Notes under the pieces: model-generated
Told to the model about the DNA's origin: nothing
Databases searched by the model: none
Seen by the model: only the letters and a program-made list of their open reading frames with translations
Position numbers and translations under genes: made by a program
NCBI GenBank assembly: GCA_025800385.1
Contig: JAOXRS010000066.1
Location: forward strand, 186,001 to 250,000
Length of the DNA stretch: 64,000 nucleotides
Source of the DNA: Candidatus Albibeggiatoa sp. nov. NOAA
GTDB taxonomy: Bacteria > Pseudomonadota > Gammaproteobacteria > Beggiatoales > Beggiatoaceae
Reading direction: 5' to 3'
Shown: in pieces, positions 8,769 to 17,687 of the stretch
Numbering within the stretch: position 1 is the stretch's first letter
Layout of the letters: each line of letters opens with the position of its first letter

Positions 8769-10214
8769 TTAGAACCGCTCCAGCTCTGGAAATGGCAATT
8801 GACCATCATGTACATGCAATGCGCCGAACTCTGCACAACGGTGTAAAGTAGGAATCGCTTTACCGGGGTTTAACAATTTATCAGGATCAAATGCTTCTTT
8901 AACCGCATGGAATTGCGTCAATTCATCTGAGTTAAATTGCACGCACATTTGGTTGATTTTTTCGATACCTACGCCATGTTCACCCGTAATCGAGCCACCA
9001 TGCGCAACCGATAATTCTAAAATCTTACCGCCTAATTCTTCCGCTTTTTCCAATTCACCTGTTTGGTTCGCATCGTATAAAATCAAAGGGTGTAAATTAC
9101 CATCGCCTGCATGGAATACATTTACCACAGGCAAGTTGTAATGTTGACTCAGTTGGTTAATTCCTTCTAACACTTCAGGCAAATGTTTGCGTGGAATCGT
9201 GCCATCCATACAGTAATAATCAGGTGAAATCCGCCCAACCGCTGGAAACGCATTTTTACGTCCTGCCCAGAATTGCATTCTTTCTTGTTCAGTTTGTGCC
9301 ACTCGAATTTCTGTCGCACCTGCTTGTGTAAGTAAATTTTGCACCCGCTTGACTTGTAAATTGACTTCATTTTCATTGCCATCTAATTCACACAGTAAAA
9401 TGGCCGCTGCCCCTTTGGGATAACCAACTTTCACAAAATCCTCTGCCGCGCATAATGCTGCATTATCCATCATTTCCAAACCTGCGGGGATAATGCCCGA
9501 GCCAATAATATCCGCAACTGCCTGCCCTGCTAAAGCCACTTCATCAAAGCTGGCCAGTAACACTTTAACATGCGGTGGCTTGATTAATAATTTCACTGTA
9601 ATTTCGATGATAATACCGAGTAAACCTTCTGACCCTGTCATCAATGCCAATAAATCATAACCTGAGCTGTCTAACGCTTCGCCACCAATGGTTAACAATT
9701 CGCCATCCATGGTTAACATTTTAAGCTGCAAAATATTGTGTGTGGTCAAACCATATTTTAAACAGTGTACCCCGCCTGAGTTTTCCGCCACGTTACCCCC
9801 AATCGTACAGGCAATTTGTGAGGATGGGTCTGGCGCGTAATATAAATTGAAAGCGGCAGCAGCTTGTGAAATCGCTAAATTACGTACCCCCGGTTGTAAG
9901 GTTGCGGTACGTGCTTTAGGGTCAATATTTAGAATCTGTTTAAACTTAGCCAAGCTAAGCAATACACCATCTTCTCGTGGCAGTGCACCACCTGATAATC
10001 CTGTGCCTGCACCACGCGGAATCACAGGAATTTGGTTTTTATGGCAAAAACACAATACTGCCTTAATCTCATCAATGGTATCAGGCAATACAACTGCACC
10101 GGGGCGTTGCTTATAGGCGGGCAAGCCATCACATTCATAGGGGCGCACTGCTTCATCAGTCAGCAAGACTTTATGCGCTGGGATAATATTCTGTAGTTGG
10201 GAAAATTTGTCCAT
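8769..10214 (-). CDS. glcD: FAD-linked oxidase, glycolate oxidase subunit GlcD-like
   Basis: Flavoprotein of the vanillyl-alcohol/D-lactate/glycolate oxidase family, oxidising a 2-hydroxy acid. The N-terminal PCMH-type FAD domain (about 35-215) has PVIPRGAGTGLSGGALP and the IGGNVAENSGG loop; the C-terminal cap contains HAGDGNLHPLI and SITGEHGVGIEK. The 481-residue length fits GlcD. The partner subunits GlcE and GlcF are not in the window, so it could equally be a stand-alone D-lactate or D-2-hydroxyglutarate dehydrogenase of the same family. Its start (ATG at 10214) has only a weak ribosome site. Confidence 0.88.
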   Translation of the reverse strand: MDKFSQLQNIIPAHKVLLTDEAVRPYECDGLPAYKQRPGAVVLPDTIDEIKAVLCFCHKNQIPVIPRGAGTGLSGGALPREDGVLLSLAKFKQILNIDPKARTATLQPGVRNLAISQAAAAFNLYYAPDPSSQIACTIGGNVAENSGGVHCLKYGLTTHNILQLKMLTMDGELLTIGGEALDSSGYDLLALMTGSEGLLGIIIEITVKLLIKPPHVKVLLASFDEVALAGQAVADIIGSGIIPAGLEMMDNAALCAAEDFVKVGYPKGAAAILLCELDGNENEVNLQVKRVQNLLTQAGATEIRVAQTEQERMQFWAGRKNAFPAVGRISPDYYCMDGTIPRKHLPEVLEGINQLSQHYNLPVVNVFHAGDGNLHPLILYDANQTGELEKAEELGGKILELSVAHGGSITGEHGVGIEKINQMCVQFNSDELTQFHAVKEAFDPDKLLNPGKAIPTLHRCAEFGALHVHDGQLPFPELERF

Positions 10215-10429
10215 TATGGTTACACAATAGCCTAAGTGATTTGATTGATAGAAAGCTTAGAACTTCCCGTGGTCAAAGGTATTTTTAAGCTAGCATAACA
10301 TGGCTATTACGGTTTTTAAAATAGTGATGCCCTTAAGTTTTGTATAACCGAATAGATGTTTTTTTATGTTTCTTAATGAAAAAAGCCGAACAATTCATCA
10401 TCAAACCGCTCAGCTATAAAATTCATGAC

Positions 10430-10594
10430 TTAAATCTCAATCATTTCAAAGTCTTCTTTGTTTGCCCCACATTCAGGACAACTCCAATCATCTGGTATAT
10501 CTTCCCAAGCTGTGCCAGCCGCAATACCATCTTCAGGTATACCTACAGCTTCATCATAAACAAAACCACATACAGTACATTCCCACTGTTTCAT
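10430..10594 (-). CDS. Rubredoxin
   Basis: A 54-residue electron carrier with one Fe(Cys)4 site. Both metal knuckles are intact: [10 protein letters not shown] at residues 6-15 and [12 protein letters not shown] at 39-50, separated by the usual acidic loop with DIPDDWSCP. Start ATG at 10594, stop TAA at 10430-10432. It is the real gene in this stretch; the longer opposite-strand frame at 10340-10648 is its shadow. It lies alone between glcD and the divergent fbpA. Rubredoxins feed alkane hydroxylases, superoxide reductases or rubredoxin-oxygen reductases; no such partner is in the window. Confidence 0.95.
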   Translation of the reverse strand: MKQWECTVCGFVYDEAVGIPEDGIAAGTAWEDIPDDWSCPECGANKEDFEMIEI

Positions 10595-10751
10595 GATCCA
10601 TACTCCACTGCTGCTAGTAAAGAAGTTAGATTTTTATCATTGCTCTAATATATTTTGATAATGTTATACATGACATTTTTCAACTTTTTCTTAATGAAAT
10701 AAAATCTTTAACCATTTTTAGCTTGTATGTTTTTATAGCTAATAAATATTT

Positions 10752-10780
10752 TTGATAATAGTTCTTATTTGTATTATGAT
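10752..10780 (+). promoter_or_regulatory. fbpA promoter with possible Fur-like overlap
   Basis: TTGATA (10752-10757) and TATGAT (10775-10780) are near-consensus sigma-70 boxes with an ideal 17-base spacer, 47 bases before the fbpA ATG. The spacer starts GATAATAGTTCTTATTTG, which matches only about 11 of 19 Fur consensus positions, so iron control is plausible from the gene's role but weak from the sequence. Confidence 0.55.
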
Positions 10781-10827
10781 TGCTTTGCGATTTGTAAAAC
10801 TGATTCAAAACATAAGGAACTCAGCGC

Positions 10828-11847
10828 ATGTATAAAAAAGTATTAACCAATGCACTGTTAATTTGTGGTTTAGGGTTACCACTTGTGGCACAAGCCGCCG
10901 AAGAAGTGAACTTATATTCTGCACGTAAAGAAGCGTTGATTAAGCCACTTTTAGATCAATTTACAGACAAAACAGGCATTAAAGTAAATTTGGTTACGGG
11001 TAAAGCTGATGCCTTATTAAAACGCTTACAAAGCGAAGGTGATAATTCTCCAGCTGATATATTATTAACAACTGATGCAGGACGTTTGCACCGTGCAAAA
11101 GAAGCAGGTGTATTACAAGCCGTTGAGTCTGACGCGTTAGATGCAGCGATTCCAGCACATTACCGTGATGATGCAAAAGAGTGGTATGGTTTATCATTAC
11201 GTGCGCGGGTTATCATGTATGCAAAAGATCGTGTGAAAGCGGATGAGTTATCAACTTATGAAGCGTTGCAAGGCGAACAATGGCGTAAACGTATTTGTAT
11301 TCGTTCATCTTCTAATATTTACAACCAATCTTTAGTATCTTCTTTAATCGCAGCCAATGGTGATGAAAAAGTTGAAACATGGGCAAAAGGTATGGTCGCT
11401 AATTTTGCAAAACCACCAGCAGGCGGTGACCGTGACCAAATCAAAGCGGTAGCAGCAGGCGTATGTGATATTGCAGTTGCTAATACCTACTACTTAGGCG
11501 GTATGTTACATGCCGATGCTAAACAACAGGCAGCAGCGCAACAAGTTGTGGTTTTCTGGCCAAACCAAGAAGGTCGCGGCACACACGTAAATGTAAGTGG
11601 TGCAGGCGTAACCAAATCAGCTAAAAACAAAGACAATGCGGTTAAATTATTAGAGTTCCTTGCATCTGATGAGTCGCAAAAATGGTATGCAGAAACCAAC
11701 CATGAATTCCCTGTTAAAGCGGGTGTAGCCGTGAGTGATACTTTAAAAGCTTGGGGTGAATTCAAGGCTGATACTTTAAGCTTATCTAAATTAGGTGAGT
11801 TGAACCCAGAAGCAGTGCGTTTAATGGATCGTGCTGGCTGGCGTTAA
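10828..11847 (+). CDS. fbpA: Ferric iron ABC transporter periplasmic binding protein
   Basis: Captures Fe(III) in the periplasm for an FbpABC-type importer. 339 residues with a signal peptide (about 1-23, cut after AQA before AEEVN). The type II binding fold begins VNLYSARKE, and the iron-ligand tyrosine pair is visible in DIAVANTYYLGGM. KAWGEFKAD near the C-terminus is also typical. A strong promoter lies upstream and a strong terminator immediately downstream, so it is transcribed alone. The permease fbpB is 0.75 kb further on, across an opposite-strand gene, and the ATPase fbpC is at 46.6 kb. Confidence 0.93.
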   Translation: MYKKVLTNALLICGLGLPLVAQAAEEVNLYSARKEALIKPLLDQFTDKTGIKVNLVTGKADALLKRLQSEGDNSPADILLTTDAGRLHRAKEAGVLQAVESDALDAAIPAHYRDDAKEWYGLSLRARVIMYAKDRVKADELSTYEALQGEQWRKRICIRSSSNIYNQSLVSSLIAANGDEKVETWAKGMVANFAKPPAGGDRDQIKAVAAGVCDIAVANTYYLGGMLHADAKQQAAAQQVVVFWPNQEGRGTHVNVSGAGVTKSAKNKDNAVKLLEFLASDESQKWYAETNHEFPVKAGVAVSDTLKAWGEFKADTLSLSKLGELNPEAVRLMDRAGWR

Positions 11848-11854
11848 GATTTTG

Positions 11855-11894
11855 ATAGCTTGTTACTGAGTTGAACTTGGTAGCAAGCTATTTT
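11855..11894 (+). terminator. Strong Rho-independent terminator of fbpA
   Basis: ATAGCTTGTTACT (11855-11867) pairs with GGTAGCAAGCTAT (11879-11891) over 13 positions with two G-T pairs and an 11-base loop, ending in TTTT. It starts 8 bases after the fbpA stop. Confidence 0.8.
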
Positions 11895-11909
11895 ATCACT
11901 CGGTTGAAC

Positions 11910-12551
11910 TCAGTCTACTGTGTAAACGGCAAAAATTCGATACAACCCCGGTTCTGCTTTTTCAAATACGCCCATTTCCAAAGCTTCTTTAGCCTCTTCA
12001 AATGTATGAAATAAACAATGCTTATTCACTACAATCCCTGACTCTGCAGCCACATAATTACAAGAAAGTGGTGAATGTTCAGGTAATGCGACATAATCGC
12101 AAGAATGTGGAGAACATGCTGGGTTAGTCCGCCTGTTAAATGTGACGATGTCATATCCTGCCAATGATTTATGTGTTGGCATTTGAACATCTGTAGGAAT
12201 AGATTGTGTAGGGAAAAACGCCAGCCATTTTTGATTATCTTGATCGAATTCATATTGATAGGCTTCATAATAAAACATGCGTGTGCCAGCAAAACTTAAT
12301 CCCTCTTGTTTGACTAGATTTTGAATATCTTCCAATGAATTAAATATCCAATATCCATTATGTACCCAATAATCAATGTAATCTGCAAAACTCCCTGATA
12401 TACAATCGCCTACAGAATATATATCAATCACATTTTCAGCATTTAAACAATCTGGTTTTTTGACGATTATTTTAGGCAAATAGCCAATAGGTATCATAGT
12501 TTGTGAGGTTGCAGTTTGCGACGAACTGGGTAATGGAGCTTGCATCTGCAT
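11910..12551 (-). CDS. Conserved-looking protein of unknown function with tandem SC-x-YVA motif
   Basis: 213 residues, no signal peptide and no membrane segment. The ATG at 12551 is preceded by AGGAAG. Residues 146-167 hold two related copies, CSPHSCDYVALPE and HSPLSCNYVAAES, followed by VNKHCLF near 175-181, giving a cluster of Cys and His that could bind a metal or form disulfides. Tyr, Trp and Phe are abundant in the middle third. It lies between fbpA and fbpB but on the opposite strand, and its start overlaps or abuts the fbpB start. I do not recognise the family with certainty and offer no function. Confidence 0.65.
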   Translation of the reverse strand: MQMQAPLPSSSQTATSQTMIPIGYLPKIIVKKPDCLNAENVIDIYSVGDCISGSFADYIDYWVHNGYWIFNSLEDIQNLVKQEGLSFAGTRMFYYEAYQYEFDQDNQKWLAFFPTQSIPTDVQMPTHKSLAGYDIVTFNRRTNPACSPHSCDYVALPEHSPLSCNYVAAESGIVVNKHCLFHTFEEAKEALEMGVFEKAEPGLYRIFAVYTVD

Positions 12552-12599
12552 TCTTCCTATTTAAATTGTATAGTGCAATATGGTATAACAAGTGAAACT

Positions 12600-14270
12600 T
12601 TGAGTTATCTACAAAAATGGAGTTGCGTTATAAAATCTCTGCGTTTTTCACCTTGGCAACTCGCCATTATTATCATCGCTTTTTTATTTGCATTGCCACT
12701 GCTGACAGTGTTTAGTTTTGTATTTGAACCTGTTAATGACAATTGGCAACATCTGGTTAATACCGTATTGTCACGTTATGTGAATAATTCTTTATGGTTG
12801 ATGCTAGGTGTCGCTGTTGGCTCTTTAATCATTGGTGTGAGTAGCGCATGGCTGACCAGTATGTGTGAATTCCCAGGGCGCAAATGGTTTGAGTGGTCGC
12901 TTTTACTACCTTTAGCAATGCCTGCCTATATTATTGCCTATACATATACGGGTTTGCTTGATTTTGCAGGGCCTGTACAAACCACAATACGTGACACATT
13001 TGGCTGGCGATATGGCGATTATTGGTTTCCTGAAATTCGCTCATTAGGTGGTGCAATCACCATGCTGTCATTGGTGTTGTATCCCTATATTTATCTACTA
13101 GCCCGCGCCGCATTTTTACAACAATCCACTTGTGTCTTAGAAGTCAGTCGCAGTCTTGGCAATGGTGCATGGCGAACCTTTTTCCAAGTGGCCTTACCTT
13201 TAGCTCGACCTGCGATCATTGCAGGCTTATCACTAGTTCTCATGGAAACCTTAGCCGATTACGGCACAGTGCAATATTTTGGCGTGGATACATTTACAAC
13301 AGGGATTTTCCGCACATGGTTTGGCTTAGATGATGTCAGTACCGCCGCGCAATTAGCTGCTTTATTGATGGTGTTTGTTTTTGCTCTGATTTTGTTAGAA
13401 CGCGGTTCGCGCCGTCAAGCCCGTTATGACCATACCAGCAACCGCCATGGCGAATTACCTCGCTATCAGTTACATGGTATCAAAGCATTGATTGCATGGT
13501 TCAGCTGCTTCTTGCCGTTATTTTTAGGCTTTTTACTCCCAAGCGGACAACTCTCAGTCTGGGCATGGCAAACATATGAGCATATGGTTGATGCGCAATT
13601 TTTACAATTGGTAACCAATACATTACTTTTAGCAGGGCTGACTGCATTTATTGCCTTATTGTTGGCTTTATTTATGGCATATGGAAAACGTTTGTATCCT
13701 GTGTGGTTAGTGCGTAGTGCCGTACGTTTAGCTGCATTGGGATATGCCGTACCGGGAACGGTAATTGCTGTGGGCGTGATTATTCCATTGGCTGTTATTG
13801 ATAACTCAATCGATGGGTGGTTTCGAGCCTATTTTAATATGTCAACAGGCTTATTATTCAGTGGCACATTGGTCGCGTTAGTTTTTGCGTATTTAGTACG
13901 TTTTCTAGCGGTTTCAATCCAAACAGTGGAGGCGGGTTTAGACAAAATTAAACCATCAATGGGAGAAGCAGCGCGCTCTTTGGGCTATCGCCCGAGTGAA
14001 ATTTTGCGTCGGATTCATATTCCTATTTTACGTGGTAGCCTGCTGACAGCAATTTTATTAGTTTTCGTTGATGTGATGAAGGAATTACCAGCAACACTGA
14101 TTTTACGTCCATTCAACTTTAATACCTTGGCAGTTCGTGCTTATGAATTGGCTTCAGATGAGCGTTTAGCCGATGCATCTACTGCTGCCCTTGCCATTGT
14201 CTTAGCGGGGATTATTCCTGTGATTTTACTCAGTATATCCATCGCGCAAAGTCGTAAACGCCATGAATAA
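12600..14270 (+). CDS. fbpB: Ferric iron ABC transporter permease
   Basis: Membrane channel of the FbpABC importer. It is a duplicated permease: two sets of about six helices, each with an ABC-permease EAA loop (EVSRSLGNGAWRTFFQVALPLARP and EAARSLGYRPSEILRRIHIP regions, respectively near 180-205 and 455-475). The start is uncertain. In-frame candidates are TTG at 12540, GTG at 12573 and TTG at 12600, none with a good ribosome site; I use 12600 because it avoids overlap with the divergent gene and lies closest to the first helix (FSPWQLAII). It ends 68 bases before the convergent diguanylate cyclase gene. Confidence 0.9.
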   Translation: MSYLQKWSCVIKSLRFSPWQLAIIIIAFLFALPLLTVFSFVFEPVNDNWQHLVNTVLSRYVNNSLWLMLGVAVGSLIIGVSSAWLTSMCEFPGRKWFEWSLLLPLAMPAYIIAYTYTGLLDFAGPVQTTIRDTFGWRYGDYWFPEIRSLGGAITMLSLVLYPYIYLLARAAFLQQSTCVLEVSRSLGNGAWRTFFQVALPLARPAIIAGLSLVLMETLADYGTVQYFGVDTFTTGIFRTWFGLDDVSTAAQLAALLMVFVFALILLERGSRRQARYDHTSNRHGELPRYQLHGIKALIAWFSCFLPLFLGFLLPSGQLSVWAWQTYEHMVDAQFLQLVTNTLLLAGLTAFIALLLALFMAYGKRLYPVWLVRSAVRLAALGYAVPGTVIAVGVIIPLAVIDNSIDGWFRAYFNMSTGLLFSGTLVALVFAYLVRFLAVSIQTVEAGLDKIKPSMGEAARSLGYRPSEILRRIHIPILRGSLLTAILLVFVDVMKELPATLILRPFNFNTLAVRAYELASDERLADASTAALAIVLAGIIPVILLSISIAQSRKRHE

Positions 14271-14337
14271 AAGCAGTCTGACTTGAATCGGTCATTGCTA
14301 TCACTCTGAATTATCTACTTTTATGATGCAAAGTATG

Positions 14338-15714
14338 TCATGAAATCTGATTGCGACCCTGCTGCTTTGATTTATATAATGCAACATCAGCTAAATTGAT
14401 TAAGGCATCGGGAAATGTACTTTGATTAGGTATAAGAGTGGCCACTCCAATGCTAAGCGTGACATATTGACTCACAGAAGAGTGGGCGTGTGTGATTTGT
14501 AATTTGTTGATTTGCTCTTGTACTGCATTTGCAACCCGTAATGCTCCATCAGTTGAGGTACGCGGCAAAACAATCGCAAACTCTTCACCACCATAACGTG
14601 CCACTAAATCACTAGAACGCCTTACCGTTTTCCTCAGTGCTTGGGCGATTCTCTTTAGGCAATCATCTCCGACTTGATGTCCGTAAGTATCGTTATAATG
14701 CTTAAAATAGTCGACATCGCATAATATAAAAGATAAAGGGGCTTGTTCCTGCGTTAAGATACGCCATTCTTGAGCAAGGTATTCATCTAAACGCCGTCGA
14801 TTCGCAACCTTAGTCAGACCATCCAAACTGGCTAAACGTTTCAGCTCTTGGTTGGCTTTTTGTAAATTAGACTCTGCACGCTGGCGTTCGGCAATTTCCT
14901 GTTGTAATTGGCTATTTAAGCGTAAAGCAGCATTTTTGGCTTCTCGCTCTTTGATAAATTGAATCCGTTCATCTTCTGCTTGCAAACGTTGGCTAATATC
15001 CTGAAAAACAGCAATCGCATATGAAATGGTATTTGGTGAATCATAAATCGGTGTTGCACTGATTTCTAAAGGAATTTGCTTGTCTTCACGCTGTAATGCA
15101 ATGTCATTTACCGTCACATACTCACCTTGTAATGCTCGCACTAATGGCTGCTTTTCTAACGGGTAAGGTTGATTGGTATGAATAACATAGGTTTGACTAT
15201 AAATTTCTTGGATGATATTGGAAGAGGGGTCTATAGATTCAAAGTCTACTGACTCTGTTGTAAGCGGCGTACTAGCAAAACCCTGACGACTAAATTGCCT
15301 AGGAGGTTGACTTATATTGATTGCTTTTCCCGCAATTTGCTGTGCTTTACGATTGTAATAGCATAAGTCCCCTTGATGATTAATCACAATCACGCCAATA
15401 GGCACAGCTTCTAAAAATTGTGCTAATCGTTTCTCATTAATTTGATTCGCTTCTTTAACTTGGTGTTCTAATTCTTCTTCGACAATTTGAGAATGCTTGG
15501 CTGTAACATCTAATAAAATTTCTAAATCACTTTTCTGCTGTAAAGCAGCTTCAGACCCTATTTTTAATTCGGTTTCCATTGATTCAACAAGCTTAGCTTT
15601 GGTATCTAGTAATGACTGTAGTTCAGCTTTTTCGCGTTGTAAATTTTCAACTTGGCATTGTAGCTCAGTTATTTCTAACATAAGCTGTTGCTGGTTTGGC
15701 GTATTGTCCACCAT
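14338..15714 (-). CDS. Coiled-coil/PAS diguanylate cyclase
   Basis: Makes cyclic di-GMP from two GTP. Order: a long N-terminal coiled coil (about 10-95), a PAS domain (about 97-245, FLEAVPIGVIVI to AIAVFQDISQR), a second coiled segment (245-292) and a GGDEF domain (293-458). The active site is GGEEF at 375-379, metal Asp in CDVDYFKHYND, and the product-inhibition I-site RSSD lies at 366-369, five residues before it. All of these suggest an active, feedback-inhibited enzyme. It ends a same-strand run after a STAS protein and a PP2C phosphatase, so its activity is probably set by partner switching, with the N-terminal coil as the likely contact. Confidence 0.92.
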   Translation of the reverse strand: MVDNTPNQQQLMLEITELQCQVENLQREKAELQSLLDTKAKLVESMETELKIGSEAALQQKSDLEILLDVTAKHSQIVEEELEHQVKEANQINEKRLAQFLEAVPIGVIVINHQGDLCYYNRKAQQIAGKAINISQPPRQFSRQGFASTPLTTESVDFESIDPSSNIIQEIYSQTYVIHTNQPYPLEKQPLVRALQGEYVTVNDIALQREDKQIPLEISATPIYDSPNTISYAIAVFQDISQRLQAEDERIQFIKEREAKNAALRLNSQLQQEIAERQRAESNLQKANQELKRLASLDGLTKVANRRRLDEYLAQEWRILTQEQAPLSFILCDVDYFKHYNDTYGHQVGDDCLKRIAQALRKTVRRSSDLVARYGGEEFAIVLPRTSTDGALRVANAVQEQINKLQITHAHSSVSQYVTLSIGVATLIPNQSTFPDALINLADVALYKSKQQGRNQIS

Positions 15715-15753
15715 AGTGTTTTATAACTAAGCTTGTAAGTAAGAAAGGTGGGC

Positions 15754-16101
15754 TTAAACCCATTCGGTTTGCATGGCTGGCATTAAACGCTGTACGTTTT
15801 TGAGTGATTTACCTTGCCAAGGAATCTCGTTGGAGCAGCGCATTAACATTTCAATCGTTTTTTTCTGCCGCACGCCGATAATGAATTTAGATAATACATG
15901 AATACCTGAACTGTTTAAAAATTCTAATCCTGTTACATCTAAGGTTAGGTTTGCAGGCTCTTTCTCTATGACTTGAGTAAATAATTGGGCAACGGGCTGA
16001 TAATCGGGTATTCCCCGTAAGCGTAGTGTACCCTTACAATAAATTGTGCCTGCTTCAGCATCATACCAAATACTGTAAGTATCAGATTTTAATTCGTTCA
16101 C
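15754..16101 (-). CDS. STAS-domain anti-sigma-factor-antagonist-like protein
   Basis: 115 residues, a single STAS fold like SpoIIAA. The phosphorylation loop is TGLEFLNSSGIHVL with Ser64 and Ser65 at the position of the regulatory serine. It lies 125 bases downstream of the PP2C phosphatase gene and 39 bases upstream of the diguanylate cyclase gene on the same strand. In partner-switching systems a kinase phosphorylates this serine and the PP2C enzyme removes it; here the output partner is probably the cyclase. No HATPase kinase of the RsbW type is adjacent. The role is inferred from context and motif. Confidence 0.82.
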   Translation of the reverse strand: MNELKSDTYSIWYDAEAGTIYCKGTLRLRGIPDYQPVAQLFTQVIEKEPANLTLDVTGLEFLNSSGIHVLSKFIIGVRQKKTIEMLMRCSNEIPWQGKSLKNVQRLMPAMQTEWV

Positions 16102-16226
16102 GTATCTGATTCCTCTATAAGAAATTGGCTGTATATTTTAGGGTAGTTACGCACTGACATAAATAGCCTTATATCGACAAATTACTATTTTATAGTATCA
16201 ATGAGCTTAAAAGCACGATAAGCTGA

Positions 16227-17438
16227 CTACTTTTGTTTCAGTACGAGTAGTGTAATATCGTCTAATACAGTATAGCCATCAATGAAAGCATAGACATCGG
16301 CCAGTAACATTTCACGGATTTCATGCACAGGCTTTTGCCAATGTTGCTGCACAATATCACACATTCGCTCAATAGAATAATATTCGCCGTTTTTATTTTC
16401 TGCTTCAGGGATGCCATCTGTATACAATAGCACCACATCATCTGCTTGTAGCACAATTTCTGTATGTGATATAAATTGCTCAATACTTTCTTCTAAGCCA
16501 ATCGGAAAGCCTAAATCCATGGTATCAATTAACTCAACCTTTCCATTTCTCACTAATACAACATGCTCATGCTGTCCACTAATACGTAATTTGCCCTCAA
16601 AGTAGTCTACAATAAGTAAAGTTAATTCTTTTTCAACCTGCATTCGTTCAATATTGGCATAAATTGTCCGATTTAATACATCGAGGAAAGTCACGGGATC
16701 AGTAATATCATTGATAAGTAAAGTGCGTACGGCTGTTTGTACCATTAAGCTTAAAACGCCACTTTCTAAACCATGCCCTGTAACATCGCCAATGCCTATT
16801 TTGACTAAACCTTGATGCTGTAAGACATCATAATAATCGCCCCCAACCTCGTCAGCAGGTTCCATAAAGCCCGCAATTTCTAAATCCTCAATATTGGTTA
16901 ACTCTTGCTCTTTGGGTAATAGCATTTGTTGTAAACGACAAGTAATCTCAACCTCTGCGGATAAACGTTTATTTTCTTGCTCTAATTGATCGATTTGTAA
17001 TGCAGTAATGGTTTTGAGCAAATCAAGTAATGACCCCATGCCTATATAGTGTTGATTTTTAGTAATAATAAACTCTTGAATGACTGTTTGTTGCATATTA
17101 TCTGTAATATATTGGCTGCCTGTTTCTACTGGTAAATCTGCTTCTACAACTAAAGGTGCGGTATCCATAAAATACATAATCGGTTTTTTGCCATGTAAAT
17201 CTCGACCGTAAGCACTTAAGAATATATCCATTAATTGATAACGATGTACAATTCCAACAGGTATTTTATTGTCAACTACTGCCATTGATTGTAAGTCTTG
17301 ATGTGATAAAAATAACTTTCCAACCTCTTCAACTGTTTGATTAGGATATAAAAACGCCCGCTCCATTTTTAACGCTTCAATGCGCCGCTGTGAAAGCTTA
17401 GTGACATAGTCAACATGTTCACTTTCAGATATATTCAT
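16227..17438 (-). CDS. CBS-pair PP2C/SpoIIE-type serine phosphatase
   Basis: 403 residues: a CBS pair (about 25-145), a short coiled linker with the QQMLLPKE signature common to RsbU-type regulators (about 145-177), and a PP2C-like SpoIIE domain (about 185-402). Metal-binding motifs are intact: DEVGGDYYD, GIGDVTGHGLESG, LLYTDGIPEA and TVLDDITLLVLK. The CBS pair suggests control by an adenine nucleotide. It is the first gene of the run with the STAS and diguanylate cyclase genes, so its expected substrate is the phosphorylated STAS protein. The ATG at 17438 has no strong ribosome site. Confidence 0.9.
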   Translation of the reverse strand: MNISESEHVDYVTKLSQRRIEALKMERAFLYPNQTVEEVGKLFLSHQDLQSMAVVDNKIPVGIVHRYQLMDIFLSAYGRDLHGKKPIMYFMDTAPLVVEADLPVETGSQYITDNMQQTVIQEFIITKNQHYIGMGSLLDLLKTITALQIDQLEQENKRLSAEVEITCRLQQMLLPKEQELTNIEDLEIAGFMEPADEVGGDYYDVLQHQGLVKIGIGDVTGHGLESGVLSLMVQTAVRTLLINDITDPVTFLDVLNRTIYANIERMQVEKELTLLIVDYFEGKLRISGQHEHVVLVRNGKVELIDTMDLGFPIGLEESIEQFISHTEIVLQADDVVLLYTDGIPEAENKNGEYYSIERMCDIVQQHWQKPVHEIREMLLADVYAFIDGYTVLDDITLLVLKQK

Positions 17439-17687
17439 AACATTTTCTTTTCCAACTAGTGATTTAGGCTCTATGCGTATTGATTATAATTTATGTTAAA
17501 CACACTATGTTCAAGCTAAATTAACATCTAGGCGTGACAATATAATGTCAACCTATATAGTTATATTAGTAACATTTTGGCTCTTAAATTGAGATAATAA
17601 CCTCATACAAAACTGGTGATACTGAACACATCACATTAAAATGATAGATACAATACAACAGTGATAAAAGATAGAGAGAGTATAACA

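Noticed and set aside
10340-10648. Plus-strand 102-residue reading frame
   Set aside because: It is the complement of the rubredoxin gene and has no ribosome site.
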